Shown in pieces: positions 16,093-27,363 of a stretch of 32,732 nt of DNA. Position numbers and translations under genes: made by a program. The DNA lies in NCBI GenBank assembly GCA_015062685.1, contig SUUE01000017.1:1-32732 (forward strand). The letters run 5' to 3'. This DNA is from Coriobacteriaceae bacterium. GTDB lineage: Bacteria; Actinomycetota; Coriobacteriia; Coriobacteriales; Eggerthellaceae. Under the pieces are notes generated by a model. The model searched no databases, was not told the origin of the DNA, and saw only the letters and a program-made list of their open reading frames with translations. The first letter of the stretch is position 1. Every line of letters starts with the position of its first letter.

Positions 16093-17583
16093 ATGAAGAA
16101 GTACGTCATAGCGCTCGACGAGGGCACGACTTCCGCAAGGACGGTCCTCATCGATCACGACGGCAACATCGCCGGGGTGGCGCAACGCGAGTTCGAGCAG
16201 CACTACCCGCACCCCGGTTGGGTCGAGCATGACCCCCAGGAGATACTGTCGGCCCAGCTGGGCACGATGACGGAGGTCCTCGTCGCTAACAACGTGGAGG
16301 CTGGCGACATCGACAGCATCGGCATCACCAACCAACGCGAGACCACCGTCGTGTGGAACAGGGAGACCGGCGAGCCCATCTTCAACGCCATCGTGTGGCA
16401 GTGCCGCCGCACGGCGAGCATGGTCGATGCCGTGTGCGGCGACCCGGAAGTCGCCAAGGCCATCACGGCGAAGACGGGCCTCATCCCCGACGCGTACTTC
16501 TCCGCGAGCAAGATCAAGTGGATCCTCGACAACGTCGAGGGTGCGCGCGACCTCGCGGCGGAGGGCAAGCTGGCGTTCGGCACCATCGACACGTGGCTCA
16601 TCTGGGCGCTCACCGACGGGCAGGTTCACGCGACCGACCCCACCAACGCGAGCCGCACCATGCTCTTCAACATACACACGATGGAATGGGATGAGTGGTT
16701 GTGCGACCTCTTCGACGTGCCCATGAACATGCTTCCCGAAGTGCGCCCCTCGTCGGGCAACTTTGGTGAGACGGCCCGCGATGACATCGTGGCCGGCATC
16801 CCCATCAGCGGCGTGGCGGGCGACCAGCAGAGCGCGCTCTTCGGGCAGTGCTGCTTCGAGCCCGGCCAGGCCAAGAACACGTACGGCACCGGATGCTTCC
16901 TGCTCATGAACACGGGCAGCGAGGCGCCGCTTTCCAAGAATGGCCTCGTCACCACGGTGGCCGCGAGTGCTCCGGGGGCGGGCCCCGAATACGCGATCGA
17001 GGGCAGCGTCTTCATGGGCGGCGCGCTCATCCAGTGGATTCGCGACGGCCTGGGGCTCATCGAGAAGGCTTCGGAAACCGAGGAGATCGCGCAGAGCGTG
17101 GACAGCTGCGACGGCGTCTACGTCGTCCCGGCGTTCACGGGGCTCGGCGCGCCGTATTGGGACGCCGAGGCGCGCGGAGCCATCTACGGCCTGACGCGCG
17201 GAACGACCACGGCGCATATCGTACGGGCCGCGCTCGAAGCGTTGGCCTACCAGGTATACGACCTGGTAGGGGCGATGGAGATCGATGCCGGCATGCCCCT
17301 CAAGGTGCTGAACGTCGACGGCGGCGCTTCGGCCAACAATTTCCTGATGCAGTTCCAGAGCGATATCCTGCGCAAGCCGATCCGCCGGCCCGAGAACGTC
17401 GAGACGACGGCGCTCGGCGCGGCCTACCTGGCCGGACTGGCCACCGGGTTCTGGGGCGGGCTCGACGACCTGCGCGCCCTGCGCGCGGGGGACGCGACCT
17501 ACCTCCCGGACGAGAACGACGAGCGCCTCGCCGCCCGCATTGCCGGTTGGGAAGAAGCCGTAGGGCGAACGAAGACCAGGTAG
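16093..17583 (+). CDS. glpK: Glycerol kinase
   Basis: FGGY-family kinase converting glycerol to sn-glycerol-3-phosphate with ATP. The 496-residue length matches the family (about 500). Visible motifs are [13 protein letters not shown] at the N-terminus, [12 protein letters not shown] with the glycerol-contacting Arg-Glu, [13 protein letters not shown] with the catalytic Asp, [12 protein letters not shown], and [19 protein letters not shown] near the C-terminus. An in-frame GTG at 16033 extends the frame by 20 codons, but AAAGGGGAA at 16079-16086 fits the ATG at 16093, which gives the standard [11 protein letters not shown] start. No glycerol facilitator or dehydrogenase lies beside it. A hairpin follows the stop. 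Confidence 0.95.
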   Translation: MKKYVIALDEGTTSARTVLIDHDGNIAGVAQREFEQHYPHPGWVEHDPQEILSAQLGTMTEVLVANNVEAGDIDSIGITNQRETTVVWNRETGEPIFNAIVWQCRRTASMVDAVCGDPEVAKAITAKTGLIPDAYFSASKIKWILDNVEGARDLAAEGKLAFGTIDTWLIWALTDGQVHATDPTNASRTMLFNIHTMEWDEWLCDLFDVPMNMLPEVRPSSGNFGETARDDIVAGIPISGVAGDQQSALFGQCCFEPGQAKNTYGTGCFLLMNTGSEAPLSKNGLVTTVAASAPGAGPEYAIEGSVFMGGALIQWIRDGLGLIEKASETEEIAQSVDSCDGVYVVPAFTGLGAPYWDAEARGAIYGLTRGTTTAHIVRAALEALAYQVYDLVGAMEIDAGMPLKVLNVDGGASANNFLMQFQSDILRKPIRRPENVETTALGAAYLAGLATGFWGGLDDLRALRAGDATYLPDENDERLAARIAGWEEAVGRTKTR

Positions 17584-17597
17584 GATAACCCTGCAGG

Positions 17598-17617
17598 GGC
17601 GCTCCCCGAGCGCCTTT
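17598..17617 (+). terminator. Probable intrinsic terminator of glpK
   Basis: GGCGCTC (17598-17604), a CCC loop and GAGCGCC (17608-17614) form a perfect 7-bp hairpin followed by only TTT, 15 bases after the glpK stop. The T-tract is short, so termination may be weak. The stem is part of the GTAGGGGCGC-type repeat seen elsewhere. Confidence 0.5.
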
Positions 17618-17623
17618 CGGCAC

Positions 17624-17650
17624 AAAAAAGGGGCGCACGGTGTGCGCCCC
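17624..17650 (-). terminator. Intrinsic terminator of glyA
   Basis: Reading leftward, a 9-bp stem (17642-17650 with 17630-17638, 3-base loop) is followed by six T residues (the A-run 17624-17629 on the plus strand). It lies 16 bases past the glyA stop. Its outer edge carries the GTAGGGGCGC core of the dispersed repeat family. Confidence 0.8.
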
Positions 17651-17666
17651 TACAGGTTGACCTGGC

Positions 17667-18908
17667 CTACAGGTGGGGGTAGAGCGGGTGCTTGGAGCAC
17701 ATCTCCACGACCTCGCCCTTGATGCGCTCGACGACGTCGTCTCCGTGCTCGAGAATTTCGAGGATCCACTTGCCGATTTGCTCGGTTTCCTTTTCCTTCA
17801 TGCCGCGCGTCGTGATGGCGGGGGTGCCGAAGCGCACGCCGCTCGTCTCCGCGCGGGGCAGCGGGTCGAAGGGAATAGCGTTCTTATTGGCCGTGATGTT
17901 CGCCTTATCGAGCAGCTGCTGCACCTCGAGGCCCGTGCGATTCTTGGAGGCCACGTCGGCGAGCATCAGGTGGTTGTCGGTGCCGCCCGTGGTCAGGCGC
18001 ACGCCGCCCTTGGTGAGCGTGTCAGCGAGAACGGCAGCGTTCTTGACTATCTGGGTCTGGTATTCCTTGAACCCGGGGAGCATGGCCTCACGCAGGCAGA
18101 TGGCCTTCGCCGCGATGACGTGCATGAGCGGGCCGCCCTGGGTGCCCGGGAACACGGCGTGGTCGATGCGCTTGCCGAGCTCTTCCTTGCACAGGATGAT
18201 GGCGCCGCGCGGGCCGCGCAGCGTCTTGTGCGTCGTGGAGGTCACGACGTCGGCGTAGGGAACGGGCGAGGGGTGCACGCCCGCGGCAACCAGGCCGCCG
18301 ATGTGCGCGATGTCCACCATGAAGTAGGCGCCCACCTCGTCGGCGATCTCGCGGAACTTCTTCCAGTCGATGAATCGCGGGTAGGCGCTGGCGCCGGCCA
18401 CGATGATCTGCGGCGAGCATTCCTTGGCCTTCTTGAGCACCTCGTCGTAGTCGATCATCTCGGTCTCGGGGTCCACGCCGTAGCTGACCGCGTTCCAGTA
18501 GCGGCCGGTAACCGAGGCGCGCGAGCCATGCGTGAGGTGGCCGCCGGCGTCCAGGCTCATGCCCAGGATCGTGTCGCCGGGCTGCAGGAGCGCTGTGTAC
18601 ACCGCCACGTTCGCCTGCGAGCCGGCGTGCGGCTGCACGTTGGCGTACTCGGCCTTGTAAAGCGACTTCGCGCGGCGGATGGCGATCTTCTCGATGTGGT
18701 CGACGTTCTCGCAGCCACCGTAGAAGCGCGCCGCGGGGTAGCCTTCAGCATACTTATTAGTAAGGTGGCTGCCCATGGCTTCCATGACGGCTTCGCTCGT
18801 GAAGTTCTCGGAGGCGATGAGCTCGACGTGGTCGCGCTGTCGCTCGAGCTCGTTTTCCATCACATAATAGATATCGGGGTCGGACTGGCGGATGAAATCG
18901 TAGTTCAT
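17667..18908 (-). CDS. glyA: Serine hydroxymethyltransferase
   Basis: PLP enzyme that interconverts serine and glycine while charging tetrahydrofolate with a one-carbon unit. The 413-residue product is of normal length and shows [10 protein letters not shown] (29-38), [15 protein letters not shown] (51-65), QPHAGSQAN (92-100), [14 protein letters not shown] with the cofactor Asp199, and the Schiff-base Lys228 in [13 protein letters not shown]. The frame is open for nine codons further upstream, but AAGGAG precedes the ATG at 18908. It is divergent from rpiB across a 115-base gap. Confidence 0.97.
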   Translation of the reverse strand: MNYDFIRQSDPDIYYVMENELERQRDHVELIASENFTSEAVMEAMGSHLTNKYAEGYPAARFYGGCENVDHIEKIAIRRAKSLYKAEYANVQPHAGSQANVAVYTALLQPGDTILGMSLDAGGHLTHGSRASVTGRYWNAVSYGVDPETEMIDYDEVLKKAKECSPQIIVAGASAYPRFIDWKKFREIADEVGAYFMVDIAHIGGLVAAGVHPSPVPYADVVTSTTHKTLRGPRGAIILCKEELGKRIDHAVFPGTQGGPLMHVIAAKAICLREAMLPGFKEYQTQIVKNAAVLADTLTKGGVRLTTGGTDNHLMLADVASKNRTGLEVQQLLDKANITANKNAIPFDPLPRAETSGVRFGTPAITTRGMKEKETEQIGKWILEILEHGDDVVERIKGEVVEMCSKHPLYPHL

Positions 18909-18955
18909 GCGGTCTCCTTGCGACGACGATAGCATTAGTGTTGTACTTTACCACG

Positions 18956-18969
18956 CTAAAGGGCTTTAG
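18956..18969. promoter_or_regulatory. Palindrome CTAAAG-GG-CTTTAG between glyA and rpiB, possible operator
   Basis: A perfect 6-bp inverted repeat with a 2-base centre lies about 15 bases upstream of the rpiB -10 box, covering its -35 position, and about 50 bases upstream of glyA. That position would let one protein control both genes. No matching regulator is in the window. Confidence 0.35.
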
Positions 18970-18983
18970 TGCGCCGCGCAGGT

Positions 18984-18989
18984 TATAAT
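18984..18989 (+). promoter_or_regulatory. -10 element of rpiB
   Basis: A perfect TATAAT; transcription would start near 18996. GAGGGTGAT (19012-19020) then serves as the ribosome site for the GTG at 19024. No clear -35 hexamer. Confidence 0.55.
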
Positions 18990-19023
18990 ACCCGCGAATA
19001 GCGGTTACAGAGAGGGTGATAGC

Positions 19024-19464
19024 GTGATTATCAGCATTGCGTCGGACCATGCGGGTTTCGAGGAAAAGCAGCTCCTCGTGGGGTATCTCAGGGAACAGGG
19101 GCATGAGGTGCTGGACCGAGGGCCGGCTAACGACGATAGGGTGGACTACCCTGATTTTGCAGTTCTCGTCGCAAAGGACGTTACGTCCGGGGCCGCCGAG
19201 CGAGGTGTGCTCGTGTGCGGCACGGGCATCGGCATGGCCGTTGCGGCAAACAAGGTGGATGGCATCCGCGCGGCCAACGTGACCTCGCCCGAGTTCGCGG
19301 CGCTCGCCCGCGAGCACAACGATGCCAACATCGTCACGGTTTCAGGGCGCTTCGTGACCGACGAGGTGAATCGCGCCATCGTGAAGGCGTTCCTCGAGAC
19401 CGACTTCGGCGGGGGCAGGCACGCGGGCCGCGTCGAGAAGATCATGGCCCTCGAGAAGGAATAA
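19024..19464 (+). CDS. rpiB: Ribose-5-phosphate isomerase B
   Basis: LacAB/RpiB-family sugar-phosphate isomerase of the pentose phosphate pathway, interconverting ribose-5-phosphate and ribulose-5-phosphate. The 146-residue protein has the phosphate-binding SDHAGFEEK (7-15), the catalytic Cys65 in LVCGTGIGM, and the later REHNDANIVTVSGR motif. It starts with GTG at 19024, supported by GAGGGTGAT, giving the usual MIISIASDHAG start. A LacA/LacB role is possible by family, but no tagatose genes are present. The dCMP deaminase gene follows by 33 bases. Confidence 0.92.
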   Translation: MIISIASDHAGFEEKQLLVGYLREQGHEVLDRGPANDDRVDYPDFAVLVAKDVTSGAAERGVLVCGTGIGMAVAANKVDGIRAANVTSPEFAALAREHNDANIVTVSGRFVTDEVNRAIVKAFLETDFGGGRHAGRVEKIMALEKE

Positions 19465-19497
19465 GCGCAGCGGCGGGCTACGCGGAACGGAGAACAC

Positions 19498-19959
19498 ATG
19501 CCAGCAAATAGGCCTTCATGGGATGAGTACTTCGCCACACTGGCGAAGCAGGTTTCGACGCGCACGACGTGCCTGCGGCGCGCGGTGGGTGCGGTCATTG
19601 TCAAGGAGAACCGCATCCTCGCCACGGGCTACAACGGGGTGCCGCGCGGCATGGAGCATTGCTCCGACACGGGCTGCCTGCGCGAGCAGCTGGGAGTGCC
19701 CTCGGGGCAGCGCCAGGAGATCTGCCGCGGCCTGCATGCCGAGCAGAACGCGATCATCCAGGCGGCGCGCTACGGCATCGACATCAACGGCTCGAAAATC
19801 TACATCACCACGCAGCCGTGCATCACGTGCGCGAAGATGTGCATCAACGCGGGCATTGAGGAAATCATCTACGCCAACCCGTATCCTGACGAGTTGTCGC
19901 TGGGCATGCTCGACGAGGCGCGCATTCCCTATAGGGTGTTCGAGCTGCCCGAAGACTAG
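19498..19959 (+). CDS. dCMP deaminase family protein (ComEB-like)
   Basis: Zinc-dependent cytidine/deoxycytidylate deaminase, 153 residues, expected to convert dCMP to dUMP for thymidylate synthesis. The zinc site is His80-Ala-Glu82 (LHAEQNAII) with Cys108 and Cys111 in PCITCAKMC. The segment [11 protein letters not shown] and the following cysteine-containing insert are typical of dCMP deaminases and the ComE operon protein 2 group. A CGGAG ribosome site precedes the ATG at 19498. It lies downstream of rpiB and upstream of the ATP synthase operon. Confidence 0.9.
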   Translation: MPANRPSWDEYFATLAKQVSTRTTCLRRAVGAVIVKENRILATGYNGVPRGMEHCSDTGCLREQLGVPSGQRQEICRGLHAEQNAIIQAARYGIDINGSKIYITTQPCITCAKMCINAGIEEIIYANPYPDELSLGMLDEARIPYRVFELPED

Positions 19960-20060
19960 CCATTTCGGGCGTCTGACTACCGCTTGCGGTTAGTTTGAGC
20001 ATTTCGCCCATAAGGCGCTACCAATGCGTTATGGCTCCGTTATCATTTCGGAGGTTTGTC

Positions 20061-20195
20061 ATGGTGCGCACTAGCGCGAAGTGGATGAAAGCTAAGCATG
20101 GTCGTTGCGATTGTCGTCGGTCTCGTGGTGGGCGTTGGGAGCTTTGCCCCGCTCATCTTCGGGATGAACAAGGCCCGAGTGGCTACGCCGACTAG
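20061..20195 (+). other. Out-of-frame start with strong ribosome site overlapping the gene before atpB
   Basis: CGGAGG (20049-20054) is ideally spaced for the ATG at 20061, which opens a 44-codon frame beginning MVRTSAKWMKAKHG. This frame overlaps the next gene (20098) one position out of register. The basic start would make a natural cytosolic N-terminus for the hydrophobic segment encoded in the other frame. It could be a coupling leader peptide, a frameshift site, or a one-base indel that split a longer gene. Confidence 0.4.
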
Positions 20196-20379
20196 CAATC
20201 TTGGCCATGCGGGTTCGCTCCTTTTGGGCGTGCTGCTTTCGTTCGTCATCCTCGGCGGGGCAATGATCGTATGCGCGTTGTTCTTCCGGGACGTGGCGAT
20301 TCCGTTCGTGCTTGCAGAAGCCGGCGGTATCGCGGCGGCGGCTGTTGCGTTCGGCATATCGAAGAATTTGCGTAAATGA
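20098..20379 (+). CDS. Small membrane protein in the AtpI/AtpZ position of the ATP synthase operon
   Basis: A 93-residue protein with three hydrophobic segments (about 2-21, 41-62 and 66-87), ending SKNLRK. It lies 19 bases before atpB, where many ATP synthase operons carry AtpI or AtpZ, an assembly/Mg2+-related membrane protein; the match is by position and size rather than clear sequence. The ATG at 20098 is the only start in this frame (a stop lies at 20086-20088) and has just a weak GAAAG upstream. A strong ribosome site serves an overlapping frame instead (20061), so the annotated start or reading frame is uncertain. Confidence 0.6.
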   Translation: MVVAIVVGLVVGVGSFAPLIFGMNKARVATPTSNLGHAGSLLLGVLLSFVILGGAMIVCALFFRDVAIPFVLAEAGGIAAAAVAFGISKNLRK

Positions 20380-20398
20380 ACAATGAAGGGGTAAAGAG

Positions 20399-21205
20399 AT
20401 GGCACATCTAGAAGGAACCGATCCTTTGGCGATGCTCAGCGCTGCGGTGCCCGAGCTCAAAGAGTCGTTCAACGCGGGGTTCGTCATCCCGTTCGGCGAC
20501 ACGGGGTTCGGCATCACGCAGTACATGCTCTACGCCATCCTGGTGTGGATCATCGTCTTCGCAATCGTGATGATCGTCGGCCGCAGGCTGACGCTCGTGC
20601 CTAACAACAAGTTTGTGAACATGGTGGAATACGGCTACCAGATGGTTCGCAACAACATTGGCGAGGGCACGATCGGCCACGGCTACAAGAAGCACATTCC
20701 GCTTCTGGCCACCCTGTTCTTCTTCATCCTCATCTCCAACTTCATCGGCCTTATCCCCGGGTCGAAGGCTGCGACGGGTTCGCTGCAGGTCAACTGGGCG
20801 CTTTCGATCGTCGCGTTCGTTTACTTTAACTACTGGGGCGTGAAGGCCCACGGCGGCTGGGGCTACATCAAATCCATCGCGCCGTCCGGCCTGCCCGCGG
20901 TCATGGTGCCCATCATCTGGGTGTTCGAGTTCGTCTCGCTTGTGATCCGCGTGCTCACGCTGGCTGTCCGACTTTACGGCAACATGTTCGCAGGCCATAT
21001 GGCCCTCGGCGTGTTCGCGCTGTTCGCATCCTCGTTCATCATGGCGGGCATCAACGGCGCGGGCGCGATTGGCGGCCTGTCGGTCCTGTGGCTCGCTTTC
21101 GAGATCTTCATGTACGCGCTCGAGACGCTGGTTGCGTTCCTCCAGGCGTACGTTTTCACCATCCTGACGGCTGTCTACATCAACCTGGCCACGTCGTCGC
21201 ACTAG
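20399..21205 (+). CDS. atpB: ATP synthase subunit a
   Basis: Membrane stator subunit of the Fo motor that forms the proton half-channels. The 268-residue protein has five to six hydrophobic segments, the essential Arg191 in LAVRLYGNMFAGH, and the C-terminal ALETLVAFLQAYVFTILTAV typical of the family. AAGGGG precedes the ATG at 20399. It heads the structural part of the atp operon. A long 177-base gap follows before atpE. Confidence 0.95.
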   Translation: MAHLEGTDPLAMLSAAVPELKESFNAGFVIPFGDTGFGITQYMLYAILVWIIVFAIVMIVGRRLTLVPNNKFVNMVEYGYQMVRNNIGEGTIGHGYKKHIPLLATLFFFILISNFIGLIPGSKAATGSLQVNWALSIVAFVYFNYWGVKAHGGWGYIKSIAPSGLPAVMVPIIWVFEFVSLVIRVLTLAVRLYGNMFAGHMALGVFALFASSFIMAGINGAGAIGGLSVLWLAFEIFMYALETLVAFLQAYVFTILTAVYINLATSSH

Positions 21206-21217
21206 CGCTTTGCGCGA

Positions 21218-21241
21218 GGGCGCAGCCATCTGCGCCCCTAC
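21218..21241. repeat. GTAGGGGCGC-family palindrome inside the atp operon
   Basis: GGGCGCAG (21218-21225) and CTGCGCCC (21230-21237) form an 8-bp stem with a CCAT loop, followed by CTAC so that the minus strand reads GTAGGGGCGC. It is a shorter member of the repeat family at 7655, 17598 and 27364, just past the atpB stop. Confidence 0.65.
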
Positions 21242-21366
21242 GGAGCCAGAAGCTCCGGAAACGGGCCCGCGCCTGCCCCCAAGGCGCCTGATATTTGGTT
21301 ACATCGGTAAAGCCATGGCCGATGCAGCATAGTAAAACCGGTGTCTCTGAGCGGGAACTCAGGGAC
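21241..21366 (+). promoter_or_regulatory. Structured atpB-atpE spacer with stem-loop ahead of the atpE ribosome site
   Basis: The spacer holds several hairpins: CGGAGC/GCTCCG (21241-21257), CATCGG/CCGATG (21302-21324), and a 9-bp stem with a 6-base loop at 21343-21366 (one G-T pair) that ends four bases before the AAAGGAGG used by atpE. The c subunit is needed in about ten copies per complex, so RNA structure here may raise translation or steer mRNA processing; that is inference. Confidence 0.5.
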
Positions 21367-21382
21367 GGCAAAGGAGGAAAAC

Positions 21383-21604
21383 ATGGGATCGCTTACACTT
21401 AATGCACTGCTTTTGGTCGGTTATGGCCTCGGCGCCATCGGCCCTGGCATCGGCATCGGCATCGCCTGCTACGGCGCCTGCGTCGGTACCGCTCGCCAGC
21501 CTGAACTCGCTGGCCGCCTGTTCACCAACTTCATCATTGGTGCCGCTCTGGCAGAGGCCCTCGCACTCCTGGGCTTCGTTCTGGTGTTCATCCTCCAGGG
21601 TTAA
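21383..21604 (+). CDS. atpE: ATP synthase subunit c
   Basis: Ring-forming proteolipid of the Fo motor, 73 residues with two membrane helices. The ion-carrying carboxylate is Glu58 in AALAEALALLGF; helix 1 has the small-residue run GPGIGIGIAC, and the loop is ARQPE. The residues after the glutamate are Ala-Leu rather than the Ser-Thr of sodium-type rings, so proton coupling is more likely. The frame opens upstream, but AAAGGAGG at 21370-21377 fixes the ATG at 21383. Confidence 0.95.
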   Translation: MGSLTLNALLLVGYGLGAIGPGIGIGIACYGACVGTARQPELAGRLFTNFIIGAALAEALALLGFVLVFILQG

Positions 21605-21652
21605 TGTCCTTTCCGGAACACTTCATCCGTTAAGGTACAAGGAGGTTACCTA

Positions 21653-22264
21653 GTGAACAACAGAGCGAACAAAGCAAAGGCCTGGCTCGCCCTCACGGGT
21701 GCTGCCACCAGCGCCTCGCTTGCTTTCCCTGCGCTCGCGTTTGCGTCGGAAGAGAAGACCGGTGTCGCGCTCATTCTGCCCGACATGGTCGAGACCGTCC
21801 CGATGCTCATTGCCTTCATCGTGCTCGTCATCGTGCTGTGGAAGTTCGGCTGGCCCATGTTCGAGGCCATGCTCGAGAAGCGCGAGAAGACGATCGCCGA
21901 TGCGCTGCAGAAGTCCGAGGAGGCGCGCATCGAGTCCGAGCGCGTGCTCGCGGAGTATCAGAAGCAGCTCGCCGATGCGAAGGCGCAGGCATCGAAGCTC
22001 ATCGCAGACGCCAAGGAGACGGGCGAAGCGGTGCGTGCCGATATCACCAGGCAGGCGCAAGAGGAAGCTGCAACCATGATCGAGAAGGCTCGCGTCGCCA
22101 TCGAGGCGGAGAAGCAGGCCGCTATGGCGGATCTGCAGAACTCCGTCGCCGACCTTTCGGTCGACGTTGCCTCGCGTCTGGTGTCGAACGACCTGAACGA
22201 CGCGGAGCACCGCGCGATCATCGAGCGCTATATCAACGAGGCGGGCAGTTTCCATGCCAACTAA
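21653..22264 (+). CDS. atpF: ATP synthase subunit b with signal-peptide-like N-terminus
   Basis: Peripheral-stalk subunit, 203 residues. Residues 1-31 form a basic start (NNRANKAKA), a hydrophobic stretch and an AFA site before SEE, which looks like a cleavable signal peptide. A normal b-subunit membrane helix follows (about 45-65, LIAFIVLVIVLWKFGWP), then a long charged coiled coil (about 70-165). Bacterial b subunits usually begin directly with the membrane helix, so the extra N-terminus is unusual. It starts with GTG at 21653 behind AAGGAGGT and overlaps atpH by 11 bases. Confidence 0.92.
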   Translation: MNNRANKAKAWLALTGAATSASLAFPALAFASEEKTGVALILPDMVETVPMLIAFIVLVIVLWKFGWPMFEAMLEKREKTIADALQKSEEARIESERVLAEYQKQLADAKAQASKLIADAKETGEAVRADITRQAQEEAATMIEKARVAIEAEKQAAMADLQNSVADLSVDVASRLVSNDLNDAEHRAIIERYINEAGSFHAN

Positions 22265-22811
22265 TCGACTTCTCGTAAAAGAGCAAATCGCCACGTATAC
22301 GCAGCTTATTTTCGAAGCTGCCAACAATGACGGCGGCGCCGAAGGCGTGCTCGAGGTTTGCGGCAACGCAAAGCAGATGGTCAAGGCCGTCCGCGGCAAC
22401 GCCGACCTGGATGGCGCGCTGAAGGATCCCGGCTATTCTGCCGAGCAGAAGGCCCAGATCGTTCGCGGCGTCTTCGCTGACGCCCCTGAGGCGCTGGTAA
22501 ACGCCGTAGCCGTTATGGCCGAGCGCGGGGAAACCGATTTGCTGCCCCGTGTGGCCGAGCAGTTGGAAGAGCGCATGGCAAGCGAGCTCAACCTCGTCGT
22601 CGTTGACGTCGAGACCGCTGTTGAGCTTGATGACAACCTGCGCGATCAGATCAAAAAGAAGGCCGAGACCGAGCTGGGCAAGAACGTCGTCCTGCGCGAG
22701 CATGTCGACAAGTCCATCATCGGCGGCATCATCATGAGCACGAAGGACGAGCGCATCGACGCGAGCCTTCTGACGCGAGTCGAGCGTACTCGCGAAGCTC
22801 TTAAGCAGTAA
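22254..22811 (+). CDS. atpH: ATP synthase subunit delta
   Basis: Stalk subunit (OSCP family) that ties the b dimer to the top of F1. The 185-residue protein has the helical N-terminal domain and the conserved C-terminal region in VVDVETAVELDD and DKSIIGGIIMSTKDERIDASL. The ATG at 22254 lies inside the end of atpF, so translation is coupled; GAGGCGG is a possible ribosome site. Sequence conservation is low, as usual for this subunit. Confidence 0.92.
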   Translation: MPTNRLLVKEQIATYTQLIFEAANNDGGAEGVLEVCGNAKQMVKAVRGNADLDGALKDPGYSAEQKAQIVRGVFADAPEALVNAVAVMAERGETDLLPRVAEQLEERMASELNLVVVDVETAVELDDNLRDQIKKKAETELGKNVVLREHVDKSIIGGIIMSTKDERIDASLLTRVERTREALKQ

Positions 22812-22832
22812 CGAAATGGAGGTGAATTGCTA

Positions 22833-24398
<1,566 letters not shown>

Positions 24399-24409
24399 GG
24401 TAGGGAACC

Positions 24410-25339
24410 ATGCCTAACCTTCACGACATAGAAAGACGCATTAACTCCGTCACATCGACGAAGCAGATCACGCGCACCATGGAAATGGTCGCGGCGGCGA
24501 AGATTCGCCGTGCGTCTGTCCGTATGGAGAATTCACTGCCCTGGGCTGCGGCTCTGTCCGACATGCTCGTTTCCACGGCGGCGTATTCTCGCATCAAGGA
24601 CGATCCGCTGATCAACCCGCATGACGAAGTTAAGCACAGCGTCATCGTCGTCGTGTCGTCCGACCGCGGTTTGGCCGGAGGCTTCAACAGCAACGCGTTG
24701 CGCGCAGCCGAGAAGCTGATGAGGGAAAAGGAAGCGGAAGGCATCAAGGTCAGCATCATCGCATGTGGCAAGAAGGCATGCGGTTACTTCGAGTATCGCG
24801 GCATCAAGCCTCTCGTAGAGGTTCGCGATCGCTCCGCCGACCCCACCTATGCCGAAGCTTCCGAAATTGCCGAGTATGTGCGTAAGGGCTATCTCGCAGG
24901 CGATATCGACGAGGTGCTCATCGTGTTCAACCACATGGTGAACGCCGGCGAGCAGCGTCTGGTCGTCAAGACCACGCTGCCGATCCCGCGCGAGAGCTTC
25001 GTTCAGCAGATGGAGATGCAGAAGTTCGAGAAGGACCTGTATTTCGACTTCCGCGAGCACATCGACGACAAGCACGAGGGCGCGATCGAGTTCGAGCCCG
25101 ACACAAGGCACTGCCTCATCTACTTGGAGGCGGCATACCTGCGCACCGACGTGTACTTCGCGTTGGTCGACTCTGCCGCAGCCGAGCAGGGCGCGCGCCG
25201 TACTGCCATGAAGTCAGCTACGGACAACGCAACCGAGATGATTTCGACGCTTACAAGAATTTACAACCGTGAACGTCAAGGCGCCATTACGACGGAGATC
25301 TCTGAGATCGTCGGCGGCGCAGCGGCTTTGGAGGAATAA
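24410..25339 (+). CDS. atpG: ATP synthase subunit gamma
   Basis: Central rotor shaft of F1, 309 residues. The N-terminal helix carries ERRINSVTSTKQITRTMEMV, followed by SSDRGLAGGFNSN; the C-terminal helix ends with SATDNATEMIST and RERQGAITTEISEIVGGA, all standard family motifs. It begins 11 bases after atpA, and its TAA stop abuts the ATG of atpD with no gap, so the two are probably translated together. Confidence 0.97.
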   Translation: MPNLHDIERRINSVTSTKQITRTMEMVAAAKIRRASVRMENSLPWAAALSDMLVSTAAYSRIKDDPLINPHDEVKHSVIVVVSSDRGLAGGFNSNALRAAEKLMREKEAEGIKVSIIACGKKACGYFEYRGIKPLVEVRDRSADPTYAEASEIAEYVRKGYLAGDIDEVLIVFNHMVNAGEQRLVVKTTLPIPRESFVQQMEMQKFEKDLYFDFREHIDDKHEGAIEFEPDTRHCLIYLEAAYLRTDVYFALVDSAAAEQGARRTAMKSATDNATEMISTLTRIYNRERQGAITTEISEIVGGAAALEE

Positions 25340-26791
<1,452 letters not shown>

Positions 26792-26793
26792 CA

Positions 26794-27276
26794 ATGGCAT
26801 ACGAAGGAGCATTTCGCTGCGCGGTTCTCACGCCGACCAGACAGTTGTTTGCGGGTGACATCTACTACGCAGATGTTCCCGGATTTGCGGGTCATTACGG
26901 TGTCATCAAAGGGCATGAGAGCCTCGTGGCAACGAACCATCAGGGCGGAAAGCTGACGCTCTGGCTCGATCCCGAGGGCAAGGAGAAACTAGTCTTCTTG
27001 ATTCACCGTGGCTGCAGCCAGATGCTCCATGACCACCTTGCCATCCTCGGGCGCTTCGGCTGCCCGGCTGACGATATCGATGTCGAGAACGTGCGCGGGA
27101 AGGCTGAGAAGCTGCGCGCCGAGATCGACGAGAAGAAGCAAGTGCTCGACAGCATCACCGATGAGGACAAGCATGCTGCAGCTAAGGCTTGGATCGCCAC
27201 CGAGGAGATCCACCTCAGCTGGTACGAAGCTCAGATCGATTTCGCCGAAACTGGCAGGGAGAGCACCAAGCAGTAG
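26794..27276 (+). CDS. atpC: ATP synthase subunit epsilon
   Basis: Rotor subunit that joins gamma to the c ring and restrains ATP hydrolysis. The 160-residue product has the N-terminal beta-domain pattern (CAVLTPTRQLFAGDIYYADVPG, then GVIKGHESLVA) and a C-terminal helical part rich in Lys and Glu. It is longer than the roughly 135-residue norm and rather divergent, with a tail ending AETGRESTKQ. The ATG follows the atpD stop by two bases and a strong terminator follows 30 bases after the gene. Confidence 0.9.
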   Translation: MAYEGAFRCAVLTPTRQLFAGDIYYADVPGFAGHYGVIKGHESLVATNHQGGKLTLWLDPEGKEKLVFLIHRGCSQMLHDHLAILGRFGCPADDIDVENVRGKAEKLRAEIDEKKQVLDSITDEDKHAAAKAWIATEEIHLSWYEAQIDFAETGRESTKQ

Positions 27277-27306
27277 CGTTACGCGCATACCGCACGAGAG
27301 ACACCT

Positions 27307-27339
27307 GGGGCCGCACGCGAGTGCGGCCCCTTTGTTTTT
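27307..27339 (+). terminator. Intrinsic terminator of the atp operon
   Basis: A perfect 10-bp GC-rich stem, GGGGCCGCAC (27307-27316) with GTGCGGCCCC (27321-27330) around a GCGA tetraloop, is followed by TTTGTTTTT. This is a textbook rho-independent terminator. Confidence 0.95.
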
Positions 27340-27363
27340 ATATGCGCGGAGACTATGGCGGTT

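Noticed and set aside
17673-18932. A 419-codon plus-strand frame opposite glyA
   Set aside because: It mirrors glyA almost exactly and has no motif or ribosome site; codon bias keeps the opposite frame open.
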